Shown here: in pieces, positions 12,986 to 24,100 of the stretch
Numbering within the stretch: position 1 is the stretch's first letter
How the letters are laid out: the number at the start of each line of letters is the position of its first letter
NCBI GenBank assembly: GCA_963971285.1
Contig: OZ020245.1
Span: forward strand, 20,040,983-20,104,982
Reading direction: 5' to 3'
DNA length: 64,000 bases
Origin: Astropecten irregularis
Lineage: Eukaryota > Echinodermata > Asteroidea > Paxillosida > Astropectinidae
Translations under genes and position numbers: made by a program
The notes under the pieces: generated by a model
What the model was told of the DNA's origin: nothing
The model's input: the letters and a program-made list of their open reading frames with translations, nothing else
Database searches by the model: none

Positions 12986-13299
12986 AAAAATCGATATCGA
13001 GGGCCTATAATTATGCAATGTCACACAGTATAGTCTAAACCATGGTACATGTATGCACAAGTTTGGGAAATTTTTTGCCAGCTCAAATAAAACAAATTGC
13101 ATTTTTGATAATATTGTTTTCACATGACCTTAAAGTCACATGGGCGCATGCACAGCTTTTCGGGAAATTGTATGAAAGAGAAAAAAGATTTTGCTTTTGG
13201 ATACATTTTTTCTTCTCAAAAAACCCCTCTAAGTGAATAAATTATAAAGAAAATCGCTTACCTCGGGCACGAATCTGCTCGTGCGAGCAGGGTTTTTAT

Positions 13300-13770
13300 G
13301 ACTTACCGAATCTTGCTTGAATCCTTACCGTCTCAGTCATTCGACAAAAACACACAAATTTAGTCCACAAAAGATAAGTTCAATTCAGTTCACTGAATTT
13401 TAGCGAAATTACAGTCATTTCCTTGGAAGTTTTGAATCCGTTTCTTGCTTGAATCTTGAATCCTTACCGTCATGACCGTCAATCAGTCATCCGACAAAAA
13501 CACACAAATCCCATTTAAGTTCACATTTCACAAAATCCAGTTTAGTTCAGTTCACTGAATTAAAGTTCAGTTCAAAAAAGTTCAGTTCAATTCAGTTTAC
13601 TGAATGTTGGCGAAACTATAGTCATTTCCTTGAAAGTTTGAATCGTTGTTTCTTGCTTGAATCTTGAATCCTTACCGTCAATCAGTCATTCGACAAAACA
13701 CACACAAATCCCGTATCGTCAATCAGATCATGCGACAAATGTTCATTTTGAGTCCACAAAAGTTAAGTTT
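13300..13770. repeat. Degenerate tandem repeat, roughly 170-200 bp period
   Basis: The phrases TTGCTTGAATCTTGAATCC, TTACCGTCAATCAGTCAT, CGACAAAAACACACAAAT and AGTTCAGTTCACTGAAT occur about three times in the same order. The copies are interrupted by short indels. No coding content is seen. Confidence 0.65.
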
Positions 13771-14781
13771 AATTCAGTTCAAGGAGTTTTTCAAGTTTCC
13801 TCCTCGGTCCATGGCATGATTCTTGACCGTGTGAATGGATGGAATTCCTCGGAGAAGAAATCTGTTCACACTTGAAGACGGTTTCCCCATCAGCACTATC
13901 CACCGAAATCCTTCGACAAATTATAGGTTCATTTTAATCTGTTCATTTCATTTTGCTCAAAAACCTACAGTTTCCAAAAAAATAGTCAGCAGTTCCAAAT
14001 CCGTTTAAAAGTCCAGCTCCTCAGTAATGAAGATGAAAGGCGATGTTTCTAGCCTTGAGAATGTTGGAGAGTTAAAATGTTCCTGGCAGCGAGCTTGTCG
14101 AACCTAACACCGACGGAAAAAGAGAGTCTGCCGCCCATAATGCGAGTGAAAGGCCGGCCACGAGGCCGAGAAATTTATCTCTGCCCTGGCCAGCACCAGT
14201 CCAACAAATCGGTCCATTACGCGGTCCCAAAGACGAAGAAATCCTCCAGGAAAGTTAACATTCTCGCCTAGAATGACCAAGAAGTCTTTCTGCTGGTGGC
14301 TCAGTTTTTGCGGTCGCGAAAAAGAATGAAATTCCTTTGGGCAAATTTGGAAGAATCTGCAGTCGCATCGCAAGACGACCGCTTTGAATAAACTTCTATT
14401 GCGCAATGAAAATGAGGCGGCAAAGCTAAACGGCGTGCTCCAAATAATCAGACGACAGGGCGTAGGCGGATATAGGGATGCGCATTTTCTGCATTTTCTA
14501 AAGAGCACGTGATAGTTCCATATTACTCCGCTTGGTGGTTTTGTACCTTATACTCAAGTTTTAAACATACTATTTTCTTTCTATTTTATTCATTTTTGCA
14601 AGATGATATTTTTAACCACCCACCATGAAGCAAAATTTAGCTGGAAACAATTATTTATCATGTTTATGTAGATTAAGGCCCTATTTTCTATGGCGACAGG
14701 AAGGAATCATCAGGCTTATAAACAATGAGCTGTCATTGGTCCAAAAGCGCATTTGAAAGATGCGTGGACCAATAACATACA
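13771..14781. other. Intergenic DNA with an unassigned 134-codon frame
   Basis: The minus-strand frame 14104-14508 is open for 134 codons, long for this composition. It has no recognisable domain, no close splice or promoter context, and overlaps a similar frame on +. I treat it as unproven. Confidence 0.3.
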
Positions 14782-15030
14782 GGGGCCAATTTCATAGAGC
14801 TGATTTAGCACAAAATTATTTTGTTTAAGCATGAAAAGTCTTCCTTGATCAAACAGGATTACCAACCAAATTTTCATGTGAGTTGTCCTGCTTTTGATCG
14901 GGCCTATTCAGCCATTGTTTGCTGAGCATAACATTCACAAGGAGTTTTGGCTGGCATACTGATTTTATTTACCAAGGATTTTGGTGCTTAAGCAAATTTT
15001 GGTGCTTAGCAGCTCTATGAAATGGCGTCC
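14782..15030. mobile_element. MITE, GGGGCCAATTTCAT-ended family, variant core
   Basis: The left end is GGGGCCAATTTCATAGAGCT and the right end is AGCTCTATGAAATGGCGTCC, its near complement. The core differs from the copies at 15066-15283 and 49795-50025. The ends appear shared while the interior is a different sequence. Confidence 0.75.
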
Positions 15031-15043
15031 GCATGTTCGCGTG

Positions 15044-15376
15044 CAATGGGAGACTTTGGAGAACCGGGGCCAATTTCATGGAGCTGCTAAGCACAAAAAT
15101 GTCTTGCCCTATAAAACAAACCACCGTTAAAAATTTCATTTGATGTTTATGGTCAGTGAAGAATAGACAAAGAACAATCACAAGCGATACACAACACACG
15201 GAAATTTGGCAGTTAACCCTGTTTTTATTAAGACATAAATGTCATGCAATTTTTGTGCTAAGCAGCGCCGTCAAATTGGCCCCTGTCTTCAAGTCAACAG
15301 CGCACGCGCATGCTATATTGTGTGAATGCGCGCGTGTGCTGTTGACTTGAAGACCGGTTCTCCAAAGTCTCCCATT
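15044..15376. mobile_element. Palindromic element split by a MITE insertion
   Basis: The right arm 15325-15376 is one continuous sequence. Its complement is found in two pieces: 15044-15065 and 15286-15311. The 15066-15283 MITE sits exactly at the break. The loop between the arms is about 13 bp (GCTATATTGTGTG). This dates the outer palindrome as older than the inner MITE. Confidence 0.85.
15066..15283. mobile_element. MITE, GGGGCCAATTTCAT family, nested copy
   Basis: The left end is GGGGCCAATTTCATGGAGCT and the right end is GCGCCGTCAAATTGGCCCC. The core has ATGTCTTGCCCTATAAAACA and GAAATTTGGCAGTTAACCCT, shared with other copies in the window. It interrupts the left arm of the palindrome at 15044-15376. 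Confidence 0.85.
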
Positions 15377-15378
15377 GT

Positions 15379-15515
15379 ATGGGTGCATTCGTTTAGCTCC
15401 CCCGGGTCGACACCAGTCAACCTCGTCCCCATTCTCTCGCTTGTTTTGTGCAGTAAAACACGACCATTCCCAGAAAGGGCTGACCCCGGGGGAGCTATAA
15501 AACGAATGCACCCAT
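15379..15515. mobile_element. Short palindromic MITE
   Basis: The left arm ATGGGTGCATTCGTTTAGCT continues into CCCCCGGGTC. The right arm is GACCCCGGGGGAGC followed by TATAAAACGAATGCACCCAT, so the ends are inverted complements with a small indel. It lies directly beside the 15044-15376 palindrome. Confidence 0.75.
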
Positions 15516-15740
15516 TAAAAAATTAATGGGTGCATATTTACCTCAGCATAATGTATGTTCAAAAGCGCTTGTCGAATTATGTTACTAGATGATGCATTAC
15601 CATTGATGACTTAATACATGTAGATAAAGTCTGCCCTTTATAGCACAAAATTAATCATTCATGAGGGCCTTTTGAGTCCCCTTTCTTGTATTTTATTTTA
15701 TTTTATTTATTTATTTATTTTTGCATATAGCATATAAACA

Positions 15741-17712
15741 ATGGAAAGGATCACTCTTCTTGTACTTGCTCTGGCCTCCGTTTCTTGGGCCTGCACGTCC
15801 AGTTCCGGGCGCACGCCAGCATGGGACCTCGGGAAGAACACTGAAATTTACCCGACCTATGAAGACGGCGCCGTTGGTATCGGGATAACTCACAGGTATG
15901 TGTATGCCTTCTGCATTTAACAAACAAAAGTATTATCTGGCTTTACAAAATGGATGGAAAGTCATTGGTAAATCATCAGAGCTGGCCAGGGGCCAATTTC
16001 GTAGAGAGCACCAAAAATTGCTTAGCACAAAAATGTCTTGCCCAATAAAACAAACCACCATTGTCCATTGAACATGGTCAGCGAACAACAGCCAAAGCAC
16101 AATAATATTGCAAGTGATACACAACACATGGAAATTTGGTTCTTAACCTTGTTTTTTATTAAGGCAGAAATGTCGTGCTTGCGGCGAGCCAGGAGCCAAT
16201 TTCACGACGCTGCTTAGCACAAAAAATTTGTTCAGCACAAAAATGTCTTGCCCAATAAAACAAACCACCATTAAAAATTTCATTTCTTATAAACATGGTC
16301 AGTGAACAGCAGCCAAAGAACAAATTACACAACACATGGAAGTCAGTTGGTTGATAACACTGGTTTTATTAAGACCAAAATGTCATGCTTAGATTAAATA
16401 TTGGCCCCTGCAAATTACTTTGTTGCGGGGCCTTTACAAAAATGTCGGCATTAGCTCTGACTCCATATTTTTTCTTATACGTCCTCTTTAACCCTATAAC
16501 CCACCTCCATCATACCACAGTTTACCACACATTTTTTCATTTGTAAGTGTGGTTATCCTGAATTACACCAACGTGTGCATTTCTTGGTAATATGTGGTAA
16601 ACAGAACTATGACAGAACTTATCTCGTGTGCCAGTGGGTGCATGACTTTTTGGCTACCGTGAGTTTTCCATACATGCAGGCAATCTGTTTTGAACAAGAA
16701 AAACGCTGCTCCAACCTCAAAAGGGAAAAATCTAAATCTAGCTGTTTATTGGCGACATTAAGATGAGGACGGAGCCACACAGTGGCCCAAGGGTAAGCTT
16801 AATGTGGTTACAATAATTTATGCTGAGGCATAACATGTGATCTATGATTATGACATAACTTCTGATCTGTGATATTGTCCCATCATCCAGGTTCAAACGA
16901 TCTGCAGACGAATCGAGCAAGCAGAAAGTCTTCCACTTGCTGGACATCGACCGCGATGGCTACATCACCGAGGCGGAGTGGACGTTCGAGAAGGGCACCG
17001 AAAAGGAATTCAAGGAGATGGTTGAATTCTTGGACAAAAATGGTGAGTGATTTGGCCCTCATTTGAAAACCGAAATCCGTCGTATAATTAAAGGTATAAT
17101 GCATGATTGGTAAAGGTCCCAGAACAGCACTCATACATTGTTTAATCCACCCAACATGCACATAAAATATTAACACACCTGTGAAGATTTGTGCTCAACC
17201 GAACATCCGTGAGTTCCAAGACAATAGCGAAAAACCGAAAAAAAAAAATTCTTATGAAACATAAAGAATGGTTTTGATCTTACCCATAAGAGATCAAAAC
17301 TGTTTTCAGTCTTTCTTTTGATAATTTCTGGATAAATGCACCATTTCAGGCGGAAATGTTTTTTAAGATAATTATGTTTCTACCAGTACCATCTTCATAC
17401 TCTGAAAGTGACAAGGGCTGTTTGGGTAAGTTACCAATCCTGTACTGTATCTTTAAACAATAGAAATTAAACACAATCGAAAATTTGTGCACAAAGTTAC
17501 GTACATAGACCTACGACACGTTCTTTTATCAAAATCGTCATTCCATTTTAAATTTCTTTCTTTTATTTCCTCTTTTTGTTGTCGGTATTTGCATGTCTTG
17601 TTTCGTGCGGCTTTTAAAGGGTCTTGTTTTTCTTGTGTTTTTTCACTTCACAGGAGATGGCAAGATTTCCATGAACGAGTTTATGCGCGTCAAGGATATC
17701 AAGTACAACTAA
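15741..17712 (+). CDS. Small secreted two-EF-hand calcium-binding protein
   Basis: Three coding exons, 15741-15895, 16891-17042 and 17654-17712, join in phase to 121 codons plus TAA. Residues 1-18 (MERITLLVLALASVSWAC) form a typical signal peptide, so the protein should enter the secretory path. Two canonical 12-residue EF loops follow: DIDRDGYITEAE (70-81) and DKNGDGKISMNE (100-111). Both have acidic residues at positions 1, 3, 5 and 12, and both should bind calcium. The last intron splits the second loop. The polypyrimidine stretch and TATAG at 15715-15730 look like a 3' splice acceptor ten bases before the ATG, so a non-coding 5' exon probably lies upstream. Intron 1 carries two MITEs. I infer a role in extracellular or luminal calcium binding; no named orthologue is recognised. 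The next gene is convergent. Confidence 0.85.
15989..16190. mobile_element. MITE, GGGGCCAATTTC family, 3' truncated copy
   Basis: Begins GGGGCCAATTTCGTAGAGAG and carries ATGTCTTGCCCAATAAAACA and CAACACATGGAAATTTGGTT. The right terminus is lost where the next copy begins. Lies in intron 1 of the EF-hand gene. Confidence 0.75.
16192..16408. mobile_element. MITE, GGGGCCAATTTC family, second tandem copy
   Basis: Starts GGAGCCAATTTCACGACGCT and ends ATATTGGCCCC. The core matches the preceding copy. The head-to-tail pair fills most of the first half of EF-hand intron 1. Confidence 0.75.
17085..17457. mobile_element. MITE, ATTGGTAAAGG family
   Basis: Begins AAAGGTATAATGCATGATTG and ends GGTAAGTTACCAATCCTGTA plus a TACCTTT-like end. 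The core has CACACCTGTGAA and ATAATTTCTGGATAAATGCA. Related copies are at 49092-49433 and 57985-58262. It lies in EF-hand intron 2 and shares core words with the AAAGGTA family. Confidence 0.65.
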
Positions 17713-18367
17713 ATCCACAGACGGTCTGTCCCTCAAGACAAATGCCCTTTAATTAGTGGGTTTCTCCTGTAGGCACACAGCCAACAGACCATAGAATAAG
17801 CTAATGACTAACGACTAAAGTCAGTAACTGTCTGTAGCCATAGAAACAAGAGTATAAGAGAATGTAATATCACAAATCGGACTCCTCTGTGTTTGCTGTG
17901 CATGCGTTCAGCTTAATATTAAGCTTACTAAATTTCCATTAACTTAACGAACAGAAATCAGTCTGATTTTTCAATCATAAAAAGTCGGAATTACGCCTGC
18001 ACAAGTTTTGAAGCGCATTTATACCAATCCGCCCACATTCATGAATAGCATTTACAGGTTAAACATGAAACTAGAAGAACGGAACCGACTTCAGTGCTTT
18101 CATTTTGTTTTTCTTTTATCAAAACGGTTGTAAATTTGAGAACAATTAGAAGAAATTGCCTCTTTTTATGAGTTTTTTTTTTTTTTTTGGAGTTATTTTT
18201 TGCTGGGCTCATTCCCAGTTACAGGTGTAGGACTTTAAGATCTTGTAATTTTTGGATGTTAGTTCGCAGATCTAAAAAGAAATATGGCCTACCTTTTTTC
18301 TTTACTTGAGTCTTTCTCAGAGTGTTTCGATAAAATTGTCAAAAAATATTTCAAAGGATTCCGGCAC
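17713..18367. other. Downstream of the EF-hand gene, probable 3' UTR
   Basis: No coding exon is seen. An AATAAA at 19672-19677 is the clearest polyadenylation signal, which would imply a 3' UTR of about 2 kb running through the elements below. Closer weak signals cannot be excluded. Confidence 0.3.
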
Positions 18368-18510
18368 AGGCGCGGTTCTATGGGGAGGGGAATGGGGTGG
18401 GTTTAGCCACCCCAACTGAATTGCGTCTTGCCCCCCCCCCCCCACCACCCGTACAAAAATACAATTGAAAAAAAAATGCTCGAAAATACTGGATCTTTTC
18501 TGTTATTACC
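18368..18510. mobile_element. hAT-type MITE fragment (CAGGCGCGGTTCTA end)
   Basis: Starts with CAGGCGCGGTTCTATGGGGA and shares the following C-rich core and GAAAATACTGGAT with the full copy at 45119-45418. No matching right end is found. The run of C at about 18431-18445 lies inside. Confidence 0.6.
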
Positions 18511-18873
18511 GGTACGCACCAAATGATCACTATCATACATGTGCCACCACGAGAGGGCGTTTAATAGAGAGGCGCTGGTGAGAGAAGTCTCTTTAGTGGT
18601 TTTTACATCATCCACGTGCTCAAGTAATTTCCACATTTTTCAGTTTAATCAGTCCACAAAACGCATACATTTTGAAAGCTATATACACACAAGTTGTGTG
18701 TATTCTTCCCCTACGCAAATGGACTAAAACAAAAGAGACAATTTTATAAAAATAACTCACCGGTGCATGTGATTGACTGGTTCATGTCCTACATTCGAGT
18801 GACATAGACGTCAGGGGACAACGATGGGGAACGGGAACCAGTCTATCTGTTACCTTGCTTCATTGTAGACAAC

Positions 18874-19096
18874 GGGCGTTTGCGAAACGGAGGCTTAGGC
18901 TCAGGCTCAGGCTCAGGCTCCAGCTCTGACATAAATATGCGGAAAATATGGGTTGTGGTTTTCACGGAAGCTTACAAACCTTTCCTTTTCAAACCACAGC
19001 CAAAAGCCTCTATTTTGATACCAGTTATTTCAAAATGGATTCACAAAATGGAACCGGAGCCTGAGGCGGAGCCTGAGCCTCCGTTTCTTAAACGCA
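18874..19096. mobile_element. MITE with GGCTCA-repeat ends
   Basis: Left end GGGCGTTTGCGAAACGGAGG then (GGCTCA)n. The right end is GAGCCTGAGCCT then CCGTTTCTTAAACGC. The core word AGCCTCTATTTTGATACC recurs in the copy at 35445-35681. The hexamer subrepeats form part of the terminal inverted repeats. Confidence 0.75.
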
Positions 19097-19976
19097 CATA
19101 ATTATTTATTTAGTAAAATAAAATTATTATTTAGTAAAATACCCAAGATACAACGCGAAGGTTCTGGACGTATTGGGCCTAATAGAAGTCAATGTTTTTT
19201 TATTACAGATTTTGAGATTTACAGTGAACCCATGTGGGTTTCATAATTATACATGTACAGTAAATTCATTTGAAATCCATAACCCACAAGATTTGGACCC
19301 ATCGCGGTTTTCAGAAATGAACAGAAAAGTGAGGCATATCACGCCTAAGTCAATGTCATGATGCGGTTTTAAAAAACTCAATTACTCTCTTTCTGAATAT
19401 TATTAGTTGTTCAAGTTGAAACTCCGGCCATTAGTCGTTACAAAAATCACTAAAAACATGATTAAGAGGATAAAAAGAGCCCTTTATAACAACCTACTTT
19501 GTTTTGCTAACAAGTAATTGATAAGCCCATTATGATCAACCGATAGGCCTACTCATTACTGTTGACCGTTTGCACCTTCTGTTTTTTTTTAGCACGTTGG
19601 ACTTCTGTTAAATTGTTGTTGCAGTGCGTCTTAAGTTATAATAGTGCCTTGTGATTCGTGAAGATAGTCTGAATAAAGAACGAAATATAAAATGAAAATA
19701 GCTTGAGTCTTTTTTGGGGTGTGAATAGTGTTGGAATATTTTAATCAGCTAGTGGATCACCAAATGGTCATCTCAGCAATAGAAACTGGCCAAATCAGGA
19801 GCCTTTGGCCGTGTCCCAAATCTCTGGCTGCGACCACAAAATAATAAACATATACAACTCTATTGAAATGGCTGCAGTCACAGAGTAGTGGCTGCCACTA
19901 TTTTGGCATACGTCTCTTAATTAATTCACTGCTAAGTAGTTCCTATATGAATTCATTGATTATTGAGACGGGAACC

Positions 19977-20195
19977 AGGGCCTTTACGAAACCTGGCTTA
20001 AGGCCAGGCTTGGTAATTATCTCGCTACCGCCACTTGAGGCCCACAGAGTGAAATGAAGGAATTGACCCACATGACGAAGCCAAAGAAAAGCGGCTTCGC
20101 CATGTATCTCAAGCCCTTCATTTCATTTAGGACACAAAATGGCAGTGGCAAAATAAATCCCAAACCTATCCTCAAGCCAAATTCCGTAAAGGCTC
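19977..20195. mobile_element. MITE with AGGGCCTTTACG ends
   Basis: Left end AGGGCCTTTACGAAACCTGG and right end AAGCCAAATTCCGTAAAGGC are inverted. An internal hairpin pairs GAAATGAAGG with CCTTCATTTC. No coding capacity. Confidence 0.65.
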
Positions 20196-20531
20196 CATGT
20201 TGAAGACGGACAGAGAACCAGCGGGAATTTTTATGCAACGCCCCCTGGAGATGAGAGATGAAATGTAGAAAGTGTTTTGCAAAGAGACGAAACTCACTGA
20301 CAAAATTAAAAGAATTACACGTTGTTGTATTGTACTTTAATAGAAAACAAAACTGGACTTTTCAATTCCTTTTTACTTGAGATTTAAGGGTACTTCACCA
20401 GGGAAGGGGGAATCAAACATTACATCTTCAGCATTATTGTGCGGTTTTCGAAGTCTCGCTGAATGCCACTGACTGTAATGACTGGTCCTATCACATCGTT
20501 GATGTAATAAATAGACGCCAGGCCTCCTCTT

Positions 20532-20846
20532 AAAGGTAGTATCATAATTTGGTAGCATACCGAAACAGACATTTTCACAGATTTACCTATAACTTACAGG
20601 GTATAAAGATTGTGATGGTAGAAACACACCGTTTTAGTCTGCCTGAACTGCTGCATATAATTTATCCAGAAAAGAGTAAAACCAATGACCAAAATTATTT
20701 TTGATCTGTTAAAGATCAAAAATAAAAGAGAAAAGACTTCAGAAAAACTGCCACAGTTTTTCACTGTTTTCTAACGGAGTAACGGTGATCACCATATGGG
20801 TTGCCCATGAATCTGTATTGAAAACCAAAGTATGATATTGCTTTTA
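20532..20846. mobile_element. MITE, AAAGGTA family, copy 2
   Basis: Inverted orientation relative to copy 1. Begins AAAGGTAGTATCATAATTTG and ends CCAAAGTATGATATTGCTTT. The core has GTTAAAGATCAAAAATAAAA. Confidence 0.75.
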
Positions 20847-21150
20847 AAAAGAGACCAACATTCCGCCCTGAATAAAGATTGCCAGAGCGCACAGCAAATG
20901 TTTACAACTTATTATCAAGATATATGTTTTTTTCCTTGCCCTTACACAATCTCCACGTTTATGTGCATATTCTGCGGCATTCACAAGCTGGCAGGCAAAG
21001 ACTTTTATACTGGAAGGATTTGGCGTGCTCCAGTGTTTAGCGGTCAGCAATCACAATTTCGACCGATGAGCAGAACTATCGAATTGTTGCCATTCCCGTT
21101 AAAAAAAAAATAACAGCGAGAAGAACCAGTAAGCTGTCTTCCTCCGAGTG

Positions 21151-24100
21151 TCACAGTTTAGCAGTTTCATAAGGATATCTCATCACCAGGCAAGATGGAA
21201 TGTCAGCCAATCTGGAATAACCTGTACCAAAATTAAAAACAAAACAAAAATGAAAACTATTATTAAAATCACAGAACTCAAAAATGCTTGTAGTTAGGAG
21301 GGCCTGACGCGTTTCAATCCTAGCAGGATCTTTCTTTGAAATCCTGCTAGGATCGAAACGAGTCAGGCCCTCCTATCTGATCCTGCTGGGATCGAAATGC
21401 GTCAGGCCCTCCTAACTCCAAGCATTTCATTTATTTCAGGTCATTTTGGCTGATGAGCAGTTTGCAGCAGTTTATAACTTGTATAGAACTCAAAAATAAT
21501 ATCAATCCCCTACATCCACAACGGTACCAAAGTTTGGGACCAGCTGGCCAAAGTTAAGGCAAGTGACGGGTAGTGCAAAATTGAGCAAAGATGAAGATAA
21601 ATGGGGAAGGTGCATGGGACAAATTGAATGGATAATGTTAAGCCACATTGAAGAATGTTGATTACATCTAAATTTGTGACAAAATGGAGATTTAGACAAA
21701 ACGTTTTGGACGAAATGGAGAATGCATAGCCTCAATGGGACGAGTTGGGACGAAATGGGGTTTGTTTTCAAAAGGGACATGGGCGAAAAAACACGGGAAT
21801 TCCTTCACAATTATTTATACAAAATGAATGTCTGGGAAAGTGGCAACAGAAACCAACCTGAGAGACCCATAGCAAGATCAAATTCATCCCTGATAATCTC
21901 AAGCACCCTCCTCACGCCCTCTTCCCCCTGCAAAAAATGAGACCCATGAAATGGTGTCAGTAACTTGGAATGAAACAGTCAACAAGTCGTACCGTGAAAA
22001 TCTCATTGGCAAATAAGACAGAACCACTGTGTAAGTCACAACAACGCATAAATGGAATACATTTTTTTCTTTCAATTTCATCACAAATCGACTGGAACGT
22101 ATTGATTATTATTATTTATTTCTGGTAATGAAACCAAGGATTCCCCCAAAGCGCCCTATAGGCACTGTAGCTCGAAAGCCTGATGAAACCTTTTTTTATG
22201 GAAAGACTAGTGAGAAGAAGATGCAGTTTTAGAGGTGGGAGGAAAACCCCAGAGTAATATTCTGGGTAAAACCCACAGAATCATCAGGTAGGGATTGAAA
22301 ACCCAATCCACTTGTGGACCGAGACGGACTTGAACCACGGACGTCATAATTATAATATGACGTCCGTGACTTGAACCCGATCCGCAGAGGTGAAAGGCGG
22401 GGAAAGAACCATTCCGCCAACATGTTACGCCAACTTGACTCCCCTAACCATAACTATTCTGATGACAAGGAAAATAACTCGGAAAATAACTCATCCCACT
22501 TTCTCTTATGTACCGGTACTACATTACGTGGTCCTTACATCATAAGCCAAGCCCCAGAGAATAGGCCGGCCGATGAAGACGGCTCTTGCACCCAGTGCCA
22601 CAGCCTTCAAGACATCGGTGCCGGTCCGTACTCCACCGTCCAAATACACTTCAATATTTGTACCACGGACTGCTTCCACCACTTCAGACAACACGTCGAT
22701 CTTATAAAGAGGGGAAAAACACATCCAAAAGAAAAGTTAAACCGCACGTTAGCCTTGTCTACGAAGCTCGCAAAGATACATCCGATATTTCTTGTTATCT
22801 CGTTCGAATGCGACAAACAAAAACAAAAACACGGTTGTCCCTTTGCTGGCTCTGTACTTGTTAACCACTACGATCTTGTTTCTGTTGTACTCAGCTCGAC
22901 CGAGCTATATGCCTTTTGGTCAGTCGTGCACTTTTTTGTTTTTGGAGAGCTAGTAATTTGGTTTCCGAAACGAATATCAAAACACCAACCCGTAAAACAT
23001 TTCCGTTCAAAATCTGTTTCTGTTTATACGTGAATTTTTGAACCGGATCAAAGAGATCATTAACACTACGTTTATAGTGAACCGGCTCATACAACACAGA
23101 TCACGGCGCAAAATGCGGTTTGGAACCGGGTTGAGATTTTCAACCCTGCTCCGGGAGTGCTCACTATACCAGGGTTGATTTTGATCCGGCTAGGCCGTCC
23201 TACCCAGGTTGACTCGCCGGTTGAAAATGGCCGTTCAAGTGTGAAAAGGGTTGAAAAATCTCGGGGTTCGATCCGGTTCCAGCAAGAGGTGCTTGGCTAT
23301 GGTTTGGACGTGGATGGTTTCCATTGAGAAACAAACCTTCATAGCCATAGCCATATAGCTTATATCCTTCCAGCTTGTACATGAGGCGATGATGCCGAAG
23401 CCGAAGCCGAAGCCGAAGCCGAAGCCGAAGGCAAATTTACGAAAAGACCTACAGCTATATAGAAACCATCAGTCGCAGAAAAAATCCTTGTTTTTCACAT
23501 AATTTTGTTTCGTTCTAATTGGCATCGCTGATGACACTGTCTGCTCATGCCCGGTAAACTGGAGAAAAATTAGGCCTATAAATGGAATGGAATTTTCTTC
23601 ATACCGTCGCCTGTGAACCGTCAAGAATTCGACCTCCTTGATTAGAAACCACAATACCGGCAATGTTATGGTTCCTGGCTTCCAGAGCGCCCTCTCCTGT
23701 TTTGAAACGTAATAAGATCAAAATAATAATGACATAATTCTGAACACATAAAAATCATATAATAGATCAAACAAATGACTTGACATTTGAAATTATGTCT
23801 GAAATGGCACATTTAACTGCACTGACTGATTAAAAATTCAATTCCAGTAACAGATAAACGAATCAAACCCTCAGACAGAAATATGGCCGCTGATCATCAA
23901 TATTTTGTAACATTATTTATTTGTAATTATTAGTTGTGGTGTTTTGGGCTCTACAACTTTGTTGGAAAGCTCTACATCAAAATCTGGGGCCAATTTCATG
24001 ATGGAGCTGTTAAGCACAAGAAACTGCTCAGCACAAAATGTCTTGCTCAATAAAACCATTAAAGTTCCCATTGATATTCATGGTCACCGAACAACAGCCA

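Larger units (their letters stand above)
11561..13260. other. Intergenic DNA; one foldback element and a promoter-like patch
   Basis: Mostly AT-rich. It contains the foldback element at 11997-12213. Around 12830-12985 there is a patch with TTGGCCAATCAC (CCAAT box) and GGGCGGGGCG (GC box), which could be a promoter or enhancer. No transcript start can be shown from sequence alone, and no coding exon is seen. Confidence 0.4.

Noticed and set aside
14104-14508. 134-codon minus-strand frame as a gene
   Set aside because: No domain, no splice or promoter context, and overlapping open frames on the other strand. Left as unassigned.
22170-22200. GCCTGATGAAACC as a second hammerhead
   Set aside because: CTGATGA is directly followed by AACC with no stem II or GAAA at the right distance, and no flanking stem I.
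22371-23033. 220-codon plus-strand frame
   Set aside because: It is antisense to HAO exon 6 and the SINE; codons mirror the conserved oxidase sequence.
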